Shown here piece by piece: positions 33,746 to 43,975 of a DNA stretch of 64,000 nucleotides. Positions within the stretch are counted from its first letter, which is position 1; each line of letters starts with the position of its first letter. The stretch is from positions 46,017,282 through 46,081,281 of the forward strand of contig OZ018409.1 of assembly GCA_963969595.1 (NCBI GenBank), written 5' to 3'. The stretch comes from Neckera pumila. Its lineage: Eukaryota > Streptophyta > Bryopsida > Hypnales > Neckeraceae. The position numbers and the translations under genes were made by a program. Under the pieces are notes generated by a model. It was not told the DNA's origin and did no database searches. It saw nothing but the letters and a program-made list of their open reading frames with translations.

Positions 33746-36123
33746 TCTTATTATAAATTAGAGAATTTTGTCAGGACCTTGGAGCTATAGTCCCGGGTCA
33801 CAATGGGGGTATTTGAGTTGACCGGACCTTCTTACCTCTTTGAACCCTGGGCCGCCAGCCTGCCGTGGGGATTTGGCCGCTCCATGGTGGCAATGCTCTT
33901 AACCCTAAAGAACCTTTCTAGACCCCTCTGGCATTCATGTGTTGGAAAAAATTGTTGATTTAGTATTCAGTGGATTCTTGATTGGGCGGTCTTGTTGTAT
34001 TTGGATTGGTACAGAGATGATGTACATTTGCATTGGTGCAACACATTTTCAATTTTTTGGTTTGCGCAAGGGAGATTGCTTGATTCCAAGGTTGGATCAT
34101 GTAAAGTCCGGAGACGCTGCTCATATAGAGAAAGTAGCAAGGAATAATACATAAGCAAAAACTCCCCTTGTTCCTTTGGCTTACTAGGTTGATTGGTTTC
34201 ATTTATTTTTTTGCTGACCTACTCAGCTACTTGTGCTTGTGTCCTAAAATTTCATGTAAGAGTTTTTGAGTTGCCCTACTAGGAAAGAAATTGTCCTTTT
34301 ATGCTTAATAGTGAACAATGTAGAATGTTTTTTTGTCAAGCAAAACATGAGGCTTTGGAAGGGATATGGAGCTTCTAGGCCCTATAATTGTAGCCTCTTG
34401 ACCAATTTTCATTGCTAAATCTAGTAGTCAAGTAGATTGCAAGTGTAGAGGGAAAGCATTTTCTTTCATTGAGTGAGGTGACCAAGGGGGCAAAAATGTT
34501 ATGAGAATGGAGATGACATTGCATCAACATAAGCTTTTGATCAAATAGGAGGAGGTTTGGATTAGAGGTAGTTACACCTTCTTTATTGCACTCCCATTCT
34601 TCAAAGAATGGGGATGAGGTGGCTTCCCATTGATTCTCCATAACAGAATATTTTTCTTTTGCAAAATCATCTCCACATCCATTATTCTCCTTCGAAGGTG
34701 TATACGAGGGTGAATAATAGGCATAAAGAAGATTTTGCATAAGAAGATTACTCTCTTGCGCTATATAGTTTCACCTCATTGCCTACCTTTGCACTACGAG
34801 CAACGGGTGACACCTGCAATTTTGCAAGCTGGCTTGTGTATTTTTAGTTTAAAACAAAACGTTGATGCACGCAATAGCTCATCCTATTGTTTTAAGTGCA
34901 AAAAAGGTATTGCAAGTGAATCCATTCTTTGTTCTCATCCTCTATACAACACAAATGGGATATCACACCTTCTTCACCCGAACTACTCTCTATTGGCTCC
35001 TATTTTCTCTCATCAACTTTTCATTCTTTATAGAAATTTAGTTAGTGAAAGTGTAACTACTCCAACTAACAAGAGTTAGATGTGAAGAAGTTTGATTCAA
35101 ATTCTACTTGAAAAGTGAGCCATAGGTAACGGGACAATATGCTTCCTAGCATGGCACTTGTTTCTAATGCTCATCATCTTCAATCATCTAAGCATTAAGG
35201 TAAGATGAGCTATGGTTGTTTCTTTGGTTGTTACGGGCATGCGCATACATATAGATATCTATATCTACATCTAAATATAGAGAGAGATATTGGTCGGGTT
35301 GACAATTTTAGGTGGGCAATTGAATGACAAATCAAAGAATTTTCATATGTGATTTGGTCACTTCATTTTTGAATTAAAAAAGACACATTATAGGTGGTCA
35401 ATGCAAAATTATATAGTTTCTTTACGTTGGAAAGGGGACTATTCTTTACCATGATGCATTCTATCATTGAATACAAATGAGGCTAAATTTTTTGTTAATC
35501 CCTAATGAGATGGGTGTATTTTTCAAGGAAATCATCCAAAACTATCATTTTGTGTTCCATTGACAAAAATTGAAAATCAAAACCTTTTTTGGAACTTTAA
35601 TTTTATAGAAGTATAGTAGACCATTATCAGTGTGTGTGAAAAATTCTAATCCATTTGACCATGTGGATTGTAAGGTCACAATGTTTGAAGTTTAAGAAAA
35701 AAATCATCTTTATCCAACAAGGACAACTAGCTTTAGAACCTCTTGGAGTAAAATTTTTTTACTCTAAACAAAAATTGAGCCTTTGCATCATTCATGATTT
35801 GGTCTTCATAGTTACACTCAAACAAATTTAGAAGCAAATTTGTAATCTGCTGATTCACTCTAAATCACCATGCAATATGTGAGGGTCTAAACATCCTACA
35901 ATTGACTAGCCAATTTTTTTTGGGGGGGTCTTCAACTTTTTTTCTTTGGGGAACCAAATAGTAAAAATGTACAAACCACTATATATTATAATTAGGAATT
36001 TTTTGGCAATATTTTCAAAAATTGAGGTGGAAGTACACGGGATTTTGATCAGTTTAGTTAGCATTGTGAGTTATACAACTTTGAAATGGTGAGATTACCA
36101 CTCACAGTGGGTGCCCCTCCAAG
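33746..36123. other. AT-rich spacer, second copy of a dispersed repeat
   Basis: 34540-35000 is an AT-shifted homologue of 27150-27560. No gene supported; the 121-residue minus ORF at 34375-34740 and the 114-residue plus ORF at 34735-35079 lie inside this repeat and show no domain. Confidence 0.45.
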
Positions 36124-36143
36124 CCCCCCCCCCCCCCCCCCCC
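36124..36143. repeat. Poly-C run of 20
   Basis: Twenty consecutive C on the plus strand, a strand-biased homopolymer of a kind prone to sequencing error and G-quadruplex formation on the complementary strand. Confidence 0.9.
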
Positions 36144-36408
36144 TATGGGCAAGACATTAAAACCACCATTTAGTCTCGCTTAGCACAATCAATAATTTTG
36201 ATGCTTCTATCCGCAAAAATTGTCCATTGCTGTCCTAGCTGCCTAAGTTCTTTAAAGCAATATAACTTTCAATGTAAGAACTCAATTGGGGGATTTTTTT
36301 TCCTCACAAAGATGATGAATGTTTCCATCTTGTGTCAAAATTTCAGAAACATATATCTTATTCATTTTTTACTTCATGATCCATCATTTTAACTGTCCGT
36401 TTTGGTTC

Positions 36409-36600
36409 CATTAGAGGGGATTTGGCCCTCCCAAAGGGATGCGAGTTCTCAACTACAGGGAACGCGCTGCGTTGTTGCTGCAACAGTGTGGCGTGGCTGA
36501 ACTTTAACCACGTCACTTTTTTAAATTTTTTTATTTTTTTTTATTTTTAAATTTTAAATTTATTTCAAAAGCAATTTTTTTTTTTTTTTTTTTTTTGGTA
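36409..36600. repeat. CATTAG-ended element, partial copy 2
   Basis: The left end CATTAGAGGGGATTTGGCCC with GGATGCGAGTTCTC matches copy 1. A GTGGCGTGGC to CCACGTCAC pair follows. A T-homopolymer at about 36575-36596 comes next and I could not find the right terminus. Confidence 0.5.
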
Positions 36601-38394
36601 ATTAAGGTTCTGATAGTAGCCCAACATTCCTTCCTTGCATCGGGAATAGATTGGGGGCGGGCCTAAAACAACACTTTACTAATCTCAAATAAAATCTAAT
36701 GTTGCTTGCTTTGATTTTCTCGACAAGCACTACAATGGAGTAGCAAGAACATGGAGCTTCACCTTCAAGGGGTGCAAAATTTGAGAGTTGGTCAAACATG
36801 GCTACAAGCAAAGAAACTAAATCCAATTTTTTATATGATGGTTGACAATAGGATGAAGAAGATATCTATGGTTCAACACAAGGGATCCAGCGTACTTCAT
36901 ATTAAATCCTAAGTGATAGGGGTACTTTCCAAGAAAATTTCTCAAAATTGCTAACTTTTGGTGCATTGATCAAAAATAAAAATAAGTTTTAATAATAACT
37001 TCAAACACACAAAATTTTAGTAGACATTTGTAGAATACGTGGCAATAATTTCATCTTATCCTACTTGTGAATTGCAAGATTATAAATGTTTGAAAATTTC
37101 AGAGAAAAAGTTTTATTTTTTGGACCTACAAGATAGGATCAACAAACTTTGAGTTCCTTTTGTGTGGGATTTTTGCTCTAATCAACGTTGAGATTGTAGA
37201 CCACAAAGTAGTGGTAGATCTTGTTAATATGTGCAATACATGCAAAAATTTAGAAGAATATGAAATTTTTTGCATATTTTAAATGAATTTGCAATAATAT
37301 ATAGAGGTGGAATGATTTGGCAAGTTCTTAATGATATCTGGGTGCTTTTTTGGAATACAAGTCGTAAAATAAAGAGCCAACATCTTAAATATGTGAAAAT
37401 ATTTTCAAAAACTTTGACTATGCAGATTTTAAGATTAGAGTTCAAGGTTAGAGAAAAATGGTATTCTTCAACCTTGCTTGACAACGTTAGTTGGGTTTAA
37501 TTCTTCTTGGGGTGAAATTCTTACACTAAACAATCTTTTTGACAATTGGACAATATATTGTGTTGGTTACATATATACCAAGCTTCATAAATAAAAGACG
37601 GATTGGCACAAAATGCCCAGAGTTGACCAAACACTTGTAGAAATTTCAAAAATTTCATTTATGACTGTCTTTTTGGACGTTCAAGATACTATTGATTGCA
37701 AATATTGTGAGCAAATTGTCTCAACATTGCTAGTGGGTCTATGAATGTGAGCAAAGAGCATGGATTTCTGTGAACCTAGAGTTTGAAAAAGCAAAAAATA
37801 CAACAAATAGCTTTGTTCAATTGAACATGATGGTACAAATATCTAGTTATTATGCAAAAATCTAATTACAGTATAAAAACATAGTTACAATACAAAAATA
37901 TTTAATTGCAAAATTCTAATAGGTAATTTTGAGAGGATTGCTATCGTATGAACATAAAAGTGTGAGCCCATGAGCCTAGAATACTACACACCTATGTTAT
38001 AGGTGTATATACTGTAGAAATTGTCTATAATTATAGGGTATATATGTTACAAATATCCATATTATAGGTGTTTATGATATATACACCTTCTATAGTATGT
38101 GGGTACCAATATTGTAGGCTCAATGCTCACAAGCTTGCATTCTTGGGCTCACATACTAGCACCATTGGTAATTTTGATAGGCTATTTTGAACACTATGTA
38201 GTTGAATTTTTCTTACTTAACCACATTTTTAACATGAAAGATGTGCTTAGAAATGTTTCCTACACATCTACACAATTGAATTTTGCAAATTCATCACGTA
38301 TGTTTTTTAATAAATTATCAAATAAAATCATCAAATTTAACTAAAAAAATCACCAAAAATGAAGTTTTGTTTTTTGAAATTGAGTTTTGGTATG
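36601..38394. other. AT-rich spacer without a gene
   Basis: No supported ORF. A locally repetitive patch at 37860-38100 has several variants of ATTATAGGTGTATAT and TACAATATAAAAATA words. Confidence 0.4.
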
Positions 38395-38649
38395 CATTAG
38401 GAGATTTTAGGCCTCAAAGAAGCCACGAGTTTTTATGGCAATGGTGCAACTATAGAAAACATGAGCAATTTTTCTTTTAATATTTTTACTGAATTTGACA
38501 TGGCACTACTAGTGCCACGTGTTAGCATCATTAGATAAGGTATTTTTTAATTTTCAATCAATTTATTAATTTATTATTTTTTCTATATTTGTGGGGGTGC
38601 CAAAAATCAAACATTGGTAGTTTCTTTCAAGTTGAAACTTTTCCTGATG
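38395..38649. mobile_element. CATTAG-ended TIR element, copy 3
   Basis: The left end CATTAGGAGATTTTAGGCCT followed by GCCACGAGTTTTTA pairs with the right end, whose reverse complement begins CATCAGGAAAAGTTTCAA and later reads TTTGATTTTTGGCACCCCCA. The centre holds GACATGGCACTACTAGTGCCACGTG split around a near-perfect palindrome. Non-coding, about 255 bp. Confidence 0.6.
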
Positions 38650-39878
38650 CTTGATTGAAATTGCCTAGAAATGGAATGTTAATTATCCATGATAGAAACA
38701 CCAGTTATTTTATATATATTGCAATTTTTTTTAAATGGTATAATGAACAAACATATAAAGATACACATTGAATGCATATCTTTATTGGATCCTAATATTC
38801 AGATAGTAAAGAGCCAAAAATGATACTCATGTCATTGTTAAGGGAGATTGAGGTTGATTACCGTTCACATGTGCCCATTCTAGCACAAAGCCTTTTTGCA
38901 TGAGCTTTTGATATAATTACGTAACTTTATCCTATTGCATCCAATAAGTAATTAAGCATTGTTCCTATAATTGAATTGTCTAATTTTTTGGGAATATAGT
39001 AGGGAATTAAAGTAGTATTCTAGATTTTCTTCTTATGTATTTTTGAACACCGCATGAATTAATTATGATTTTTAAAAGTGTTGAAAATAGGTCTATTCAA
39101 AAGCGATCCTAGGATCTCATAAATGGAGGCTATACATTTTAGGCAAGAAATTCTAGGGTTCATATTTCAAAAGGGCTCACAATTAGGTGAATGACTTCAA
39201 AATACTTTAGGAATTTCATTCTTGTTAATTATATTTAAATTTGCATCATGTGTGTTTTATCCCTTCATGTGCTTAAACTCAAATTTGCATCGTCTTTTAG
39301 ATTTCCATCATATTTTATCCCTCCATGTGGGCACACTCAAATTTACATCATTATTTGTATCTTGATGTGATTATTTATTTGTAACAAATTTTTTGATGTA
39401 TTGCAATCTAAATTAGAGACGACTTTATATCAACCTTTTTTTTAAAGAAGGTAAAGTTAGTGTCATTTTAAATTCAATTCTATGGATGAAAATAAAAATC
39501 TTATTAGAATTACTTGAATTTGACATTCATTGCACAAAAAGTGTAATATATTGTCATTTTTATCTTTGCCTCTTTTCTATACTCGTAACAATCATGTTTA
39601 ATTTTTCTTATTTATAGAAAATTTACTATGATTCTACTTTAGTTTGCATTTTTCTCACCTAACTTGTTGCAACTTTTCATTTTTACTCATGTATATGTTT
39701 AAGGAAGACATTGGGCTTCTAATTGTTGTTAGCTTGCTTAGTAAAAGCTCAACTGCTAGTGTAGACAAGTAATTATTGCAAACCTAAAATTATTTGAATC
39801 CAACACGGGACTCATTCAATGCCAAGATTATGAGGTAGTTTGCTCTAAAAGCTACCGTCTTCTTCAAACGGCTCCTTT
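38650..39878. other. AT-rich spacer without a gene
   Basis: Only random short ORFs. Two near-copies of AAATTTGCATCATGTGTGTTTTATCCC-type sequence occur at 39235-39360 (CCCTCCATGTGGGCACACTC, CCCTTCATGTGCTTAAACTC). Confidence 0.4.
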
Positions 39879-41029
39879 AACCCCTAAAGGATCAAACGGC
39901 GTTTTTGGGAAACGGAAAATTTTATTTTATTTTTTTGAAAATTTCACACAAGGAGTACCTTTAAGGCCCAATAATTTTCAAGTGTGCCCAAGGAGTATCT
40001 TTAAGGCCCAACAATTTTCAAAACCTTTGACTATATAGTTAAAAATTTATTGGATGATATATGCCATTTTCAATGTGGCAAGGCAGTTCAATTTTTTTTT
40101 AAATCACTTAAAAAATTTATATTTAAATTTGTTTTCTAGATTTATATATATACATGTAAAGCTTTTAATTATTCCATTTGATTTATGAGATGAAAATTAT
40201 GAGGTGTTCTAGTTTGTGGGCAGTTAAGGATTTTCTACTCTAAAATAAATTTTGAAGTCCTTTATTTAACTCAATTTTTGATATTTGAAAAATAAAAATA
40301 AAAGCATAGAATGTATGTTGTTTATTACAACCGTTTATTACAACTTTTAACATTGCAAACGTTGGCATTGATATTTTTCAATTTCATAATTAAATTCTTA
40401 ACAATTTGGTATTTTGAGTCATTATCTACTTCTTTCTACAACCTATTTTTTTCCTATATGTTGTAGAAATCCAAATGATTTGAAAATTTTCAAGCACGTA
40501 GCCAACTTGCTTTGGAGAATGAATCCAAGGAGTAACCATCATTTTGGACATTTTATCAATTAAATGTGACCTTGTGAAGTGCAGCTACCTGGTTTTTCGC
40601 AAGGCCCCCCAAAGGGTTTTTGTTAGTTCAAATGCTAATATCTTGCAATCTACATGGTGGAAAATTCTGAAATTTTTTCGACCTATTTTCAAACAAGCTT
40701 ACTACAAGGTCCTACGGTTACCTGTGTCCCAATTTTATTTTTTTCTAAAATTTGGTACTTGTATTAGAAATGGCAGTTTTGGAGTATTTTTGGTGAAAAC
40801 ATACACTACAAGAGAAAGGGGTGTTTTAAGTAGTGTCCTAGACATCACGTCTTTTAAGTAACGTCTTTTAAGTAAGTTTTTAAGTAAAATTTTACTAAAA
40901 AGACAATCTTTTTAGTAAAATTTTACTTAAAAACTTACTTAAAAGACGTTGCTTAAAAGATGTGATGTCTAGGACACTACTTAAAACACCCCTTTCTCTT
41001 GTAGTGATAGTCTTTGACCTTTAGGGGTT
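39879..41029. mobile_element. AACCCCTAAAG-ended TIR element carrying a CACTA MITE
   Basis: Begins AACCCCTAAAGGATCAAACG and ends GACCTTTAGGGGTT. The body follows the same order as the 58401-59277 copy: AAGGCCCAACAATTTTC, CATGCAATAA-type words, CTACTTCTTTCTAC, CCTATATGTTGTA, AGAAATGGCAGTTTTGGAG. The 203-bp CACTA MITE plus its 3-bp duplication interrupts the right end; without them the element is about 945 bp, close to its relatives. Non-coding. Confidence 0.75.
40804..41006. mobile_element. CACTA MITE with ATA target duplication
   Basis: A 203-bp palindrome begins CACTACAAGAGAAAGGGGTG and ends with its exact reverse complement. The arms pair over nearly their whole length and meet in AAAATTTTACT repeats. 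ATA at 40801-40803 and ATA at 41007-41009 form the 3-bp duplication expected for CACTA elements. The terminus is distinct from the CACTAGTAGAAAA family at the window start. Confidence 0.9.
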
Positions 41030-41439
41030 AAAAAAGCTATTGAATGGATTTAATAGAGGTGGTTCTTAAATGGACCTCTTTAGCCATTGAATGAATTGAG
41101 AAAAAAATATTATTTTTTGCAAGAGCCAACAGTTAGCCTTGATTTCCTCAAATCACTTTTAGAAACTGTAAGTGGACAGATTTTGGAAGACCTATGGTCA
41201 CAAATAGGTGCCTACAACAAAAATCTTTGAAAATTCATAAATAATTAAAAAATGCTTCAAAAAATATGAAACCACTTGTGTTATGTTTTGCATCCACTTT
41301 TTTTTCTCTAAAAACCGAATGATCTAAAAACATTTTTGTTCCTAAAAACCTATTGAAAAGGCAGACCAACCTTTAAATAGTCGCTTTTAGAGCAGACTAA
41401 CTTATAGTGTGTATATGCCAATTGTTGGTTCTTTTCCTG

Positions 41440-41772
41440 CACAACCTTACAAGAATTCTAAACCTTGCAAGGGGCTGCAAGTTTTTGATTTTTCGGCATC
41501 CCCGCAGTGCAATTACAGAAAAATAAAAAAATATTTTTTTATTAAAAAAATATATGTTTTTGAAAAAACAATATTAAAAAAGTAAAAAAATAAAAAAATA
41601 AAAAACAAAAAAATAAAAATCTGACGTGGCGCTAATGTCGCACCAGTAGTTCCATGTCAGCACCCAACTTTTTTAAAATTAAAAAAAAAAATTTTATTTC
41701 TATTTTTTTCCCTAATTGCACCTGGGGGTGCAAAACTCGTGGCCCCTTCGAGGGCTGAAACTTTTCCTAATG
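41440..41772. repeat. CATTAG-ended TIR element, copy 4
   Basis: The right end read in reverse complement, CATTAGGAAAAGTTTCAGCC then GGCCACGAGTTTTGCACC, matches copy 3. A left partner is weaker (CCTTGCAAGGGGCTGCAAG and GTGCAATTA from about 41463), so the left border is approximate. The centre holds CTGACGTGGCGC and TCCATGTCAGC with A/T homopolymers. Confidence 0.5.
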
Positions 41773-41829
41773 GTGTTTGTAAATTCTTTTTCTACTAACA
41801 TTCTAACAGCTGATTCTTGTGTACTGTAG

Positions 41830-42800
41830 TGTGGTGGTCACTGATGACAGATTTTATGGAAAAGGTGATGACGAGACTACGTGGAATCCTATATGTATCA
41901 CAATGTTGGTCTTTGTCCTGAGTACGTTTTTATAAATATTTTCTTCACATCAACAGATGGTTTCTTTGTGCAGAATAATTATCATTTGGATATGGACTAC
42001 ATGGAAAGGTGGCTGTGAATTGTGCACATTGCATACACTAGTTGTGAACAATAGCTGATTTTAGTGCAGATAATTGCCATTTGGATGTAGACCCTATAAG
42101 GAAGGTACTGTGAGGACACAATTGTGAAACTTTGCACGCAAATTTGTTGGTACTTCTCTCCTTCAGATGACTGTCATTTTTTTATTTTTTGCTTTGCACA
42201 GATGGCATTTTCTTGTATCGTATGGTAAGTACGGTCATTTGGGTCTAAGGGCTTTACAGAAAGGCCTCTGTGAGATGTGAAGACGTGACTGGTACTTTGG
42301 AAGCAACAATTGTAGAGTTTATTATGCACTCATATTTGGAATGTTTCAATCAGGAACCCCTCATTCTTGCACAGCATTGGATATTAAGTCCACAGGCAAG
42401 CCTCTATGATATGTGATGACATCAGTGCTATGTGAATCTTCACTAACATTATCAGTTGTGGGTTCTTCTCATGCATACAGGCCATGAGTTAAGAACTCTT
42501 TTTGGTCCGCTCTATTAATTAATGGTCCCTTCTTGCATAGTATGATTACCATGTGGCAACTGACTCTCTAGGCAGGCTGCAGTAAAATGTGAAGTTGTCC
42601 GCATGTGAAACTCCATGGGACCTTGGAAATTGTTGGGTCTTTTCCCCATACAAATCTGTAATTTCCCCCCTTCAAAATTATAGTGGACTCTGGTGCTTGT
42701 CATTTGGATATGGACTTTCTGGACAGGCCGTCATGAAATGTGAGAATGCGTGCCCATGGGAAACTCATGAAATGTGAGGGAGTGACTCTTGTACATTCAG
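41830..42800 (+). repeat. Degenerate tandem repeat array, unit roughly 100-170 bp
   Basis: At least six diverged units share the order TTGTGCAGA or TTGCACAG, then CATTTGGATATGGACT, then a GGAAAGG or GGACAGGC word, then GTGAAATGTGAAGAC or a variant, then a spacer. Clear unit cores start near 41985, 42088, 42236, 42375, 42549 and 42695. No frame stays open through the array, so it is not read as protein coding. The origin is unknown; it may be an old satellite or transposon subterminal repeats. Confidence 0.55.
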
Positions 42801-43975
42801 TTAGGAGCTGTTATATGGCCCAGCATCAGTGATGGAGACAGTGAATATAACTTATTTTTGTTTCCTTGTGTTTTCATTGTTGTAATTGCTTTTGTGACTT
42901 GTGAGTGAATCTGTTCTCAACCATTTTCCACTTCTTCCCAAGGTGAGTTGCAGAGACAAAAAGTATTCTTCAGAGAGTAAACACTGCACGTGTCCATTGA
43001 ATGTGCTTACAGTAGATTGTACAATTATGTTGATCATGATATCTATGTCACAGTCTGCTGATCGATGCCCCAGGAAAGCTGTGAGACCTGCTGCAAAACA
43101 GGATGGCCTAAATGGTTTAATTTGTACATGCTGATGTCCCGTAGGCTCCCTGAAGCTTTCATTTGTAGCCACATGGACACCGATTTAGTAGAATCCCAAC
43201 CTTTTACGATACTAAAGCAGTCAAAAGTCTAACAAAGGCTCAAGGCCACTATAGCATTGGCACAGAGAATGGCCGGACTATGATTATATGAACTGGGTGG
43301 TTGCCTTTTGGACAGATTGGAAGTTTCTCACAAAGTACCCTGCGTCTATTGTGTGAAACCTGAGTGGGTGACGCGTCCATGATCAAGCCTTGCTTACGGT
43401 ACTTTGGTGAGTGGGTGATGTGCACATGATCAAGCCTTGCTTAGGGTACTTTGGTGCATAACTTAGTTGAAGAGCTGTAAACCCGTCTGTACCCATACCC
43501 ATCAGTGTACATGGTGCTTGGGTTAAATAGTTCATGGGTTCACATGCCACGCGTGCATCTGCATCCCATCTGCAGGGCTCCCCCTGTGTGACATAGCCTC
43601 ACTTTCTAAACTGGAAGAAGCAGTCCCCAGGTGCTGGACAGCACGCTTTTTCCATCATATAAAATGCACAGGTCGTTCCTGAAAATAATCGAGTATATAA
43701 TTTCAGCTTAGTCTTGAAGAATCAAAGAGAGCGAGATTGACCATGTGCATCAAATTCACTCTGAAACCTCTCACTGCATGTCGTGAAGTATAGTTGAGGT
43801 TGCAGAGTAGTCAGGGATCAACCCAATTCACAAATTATGATGCCGAAGTTTGTCGTTAATTTAGAGCACCATACACACATCATGAGTCGAGTACTCTTCC
43901 AATCCGTCATAGCGACTAGGTAGAGTTAATTTGCATGCAGAGGCAAATTAATTTCACACTATCAAGTCCTGAGCA
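42801..43975. promoter_or_regulatory. Upstream region of the HKT gene
   Basis: Moderate-complexity sequence with no long ORF. Two tandem near-copies of GTGGGTGATG-CATGATCAAGCCTTGCTTA and GGTACTTTGGTG occur at about 43365-43455, each approximately 62 bp. TATATAATTT at 43694 could act as a TATA-type element about 280 bases before the start codon; this is a guess. Confidence 0.3.
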
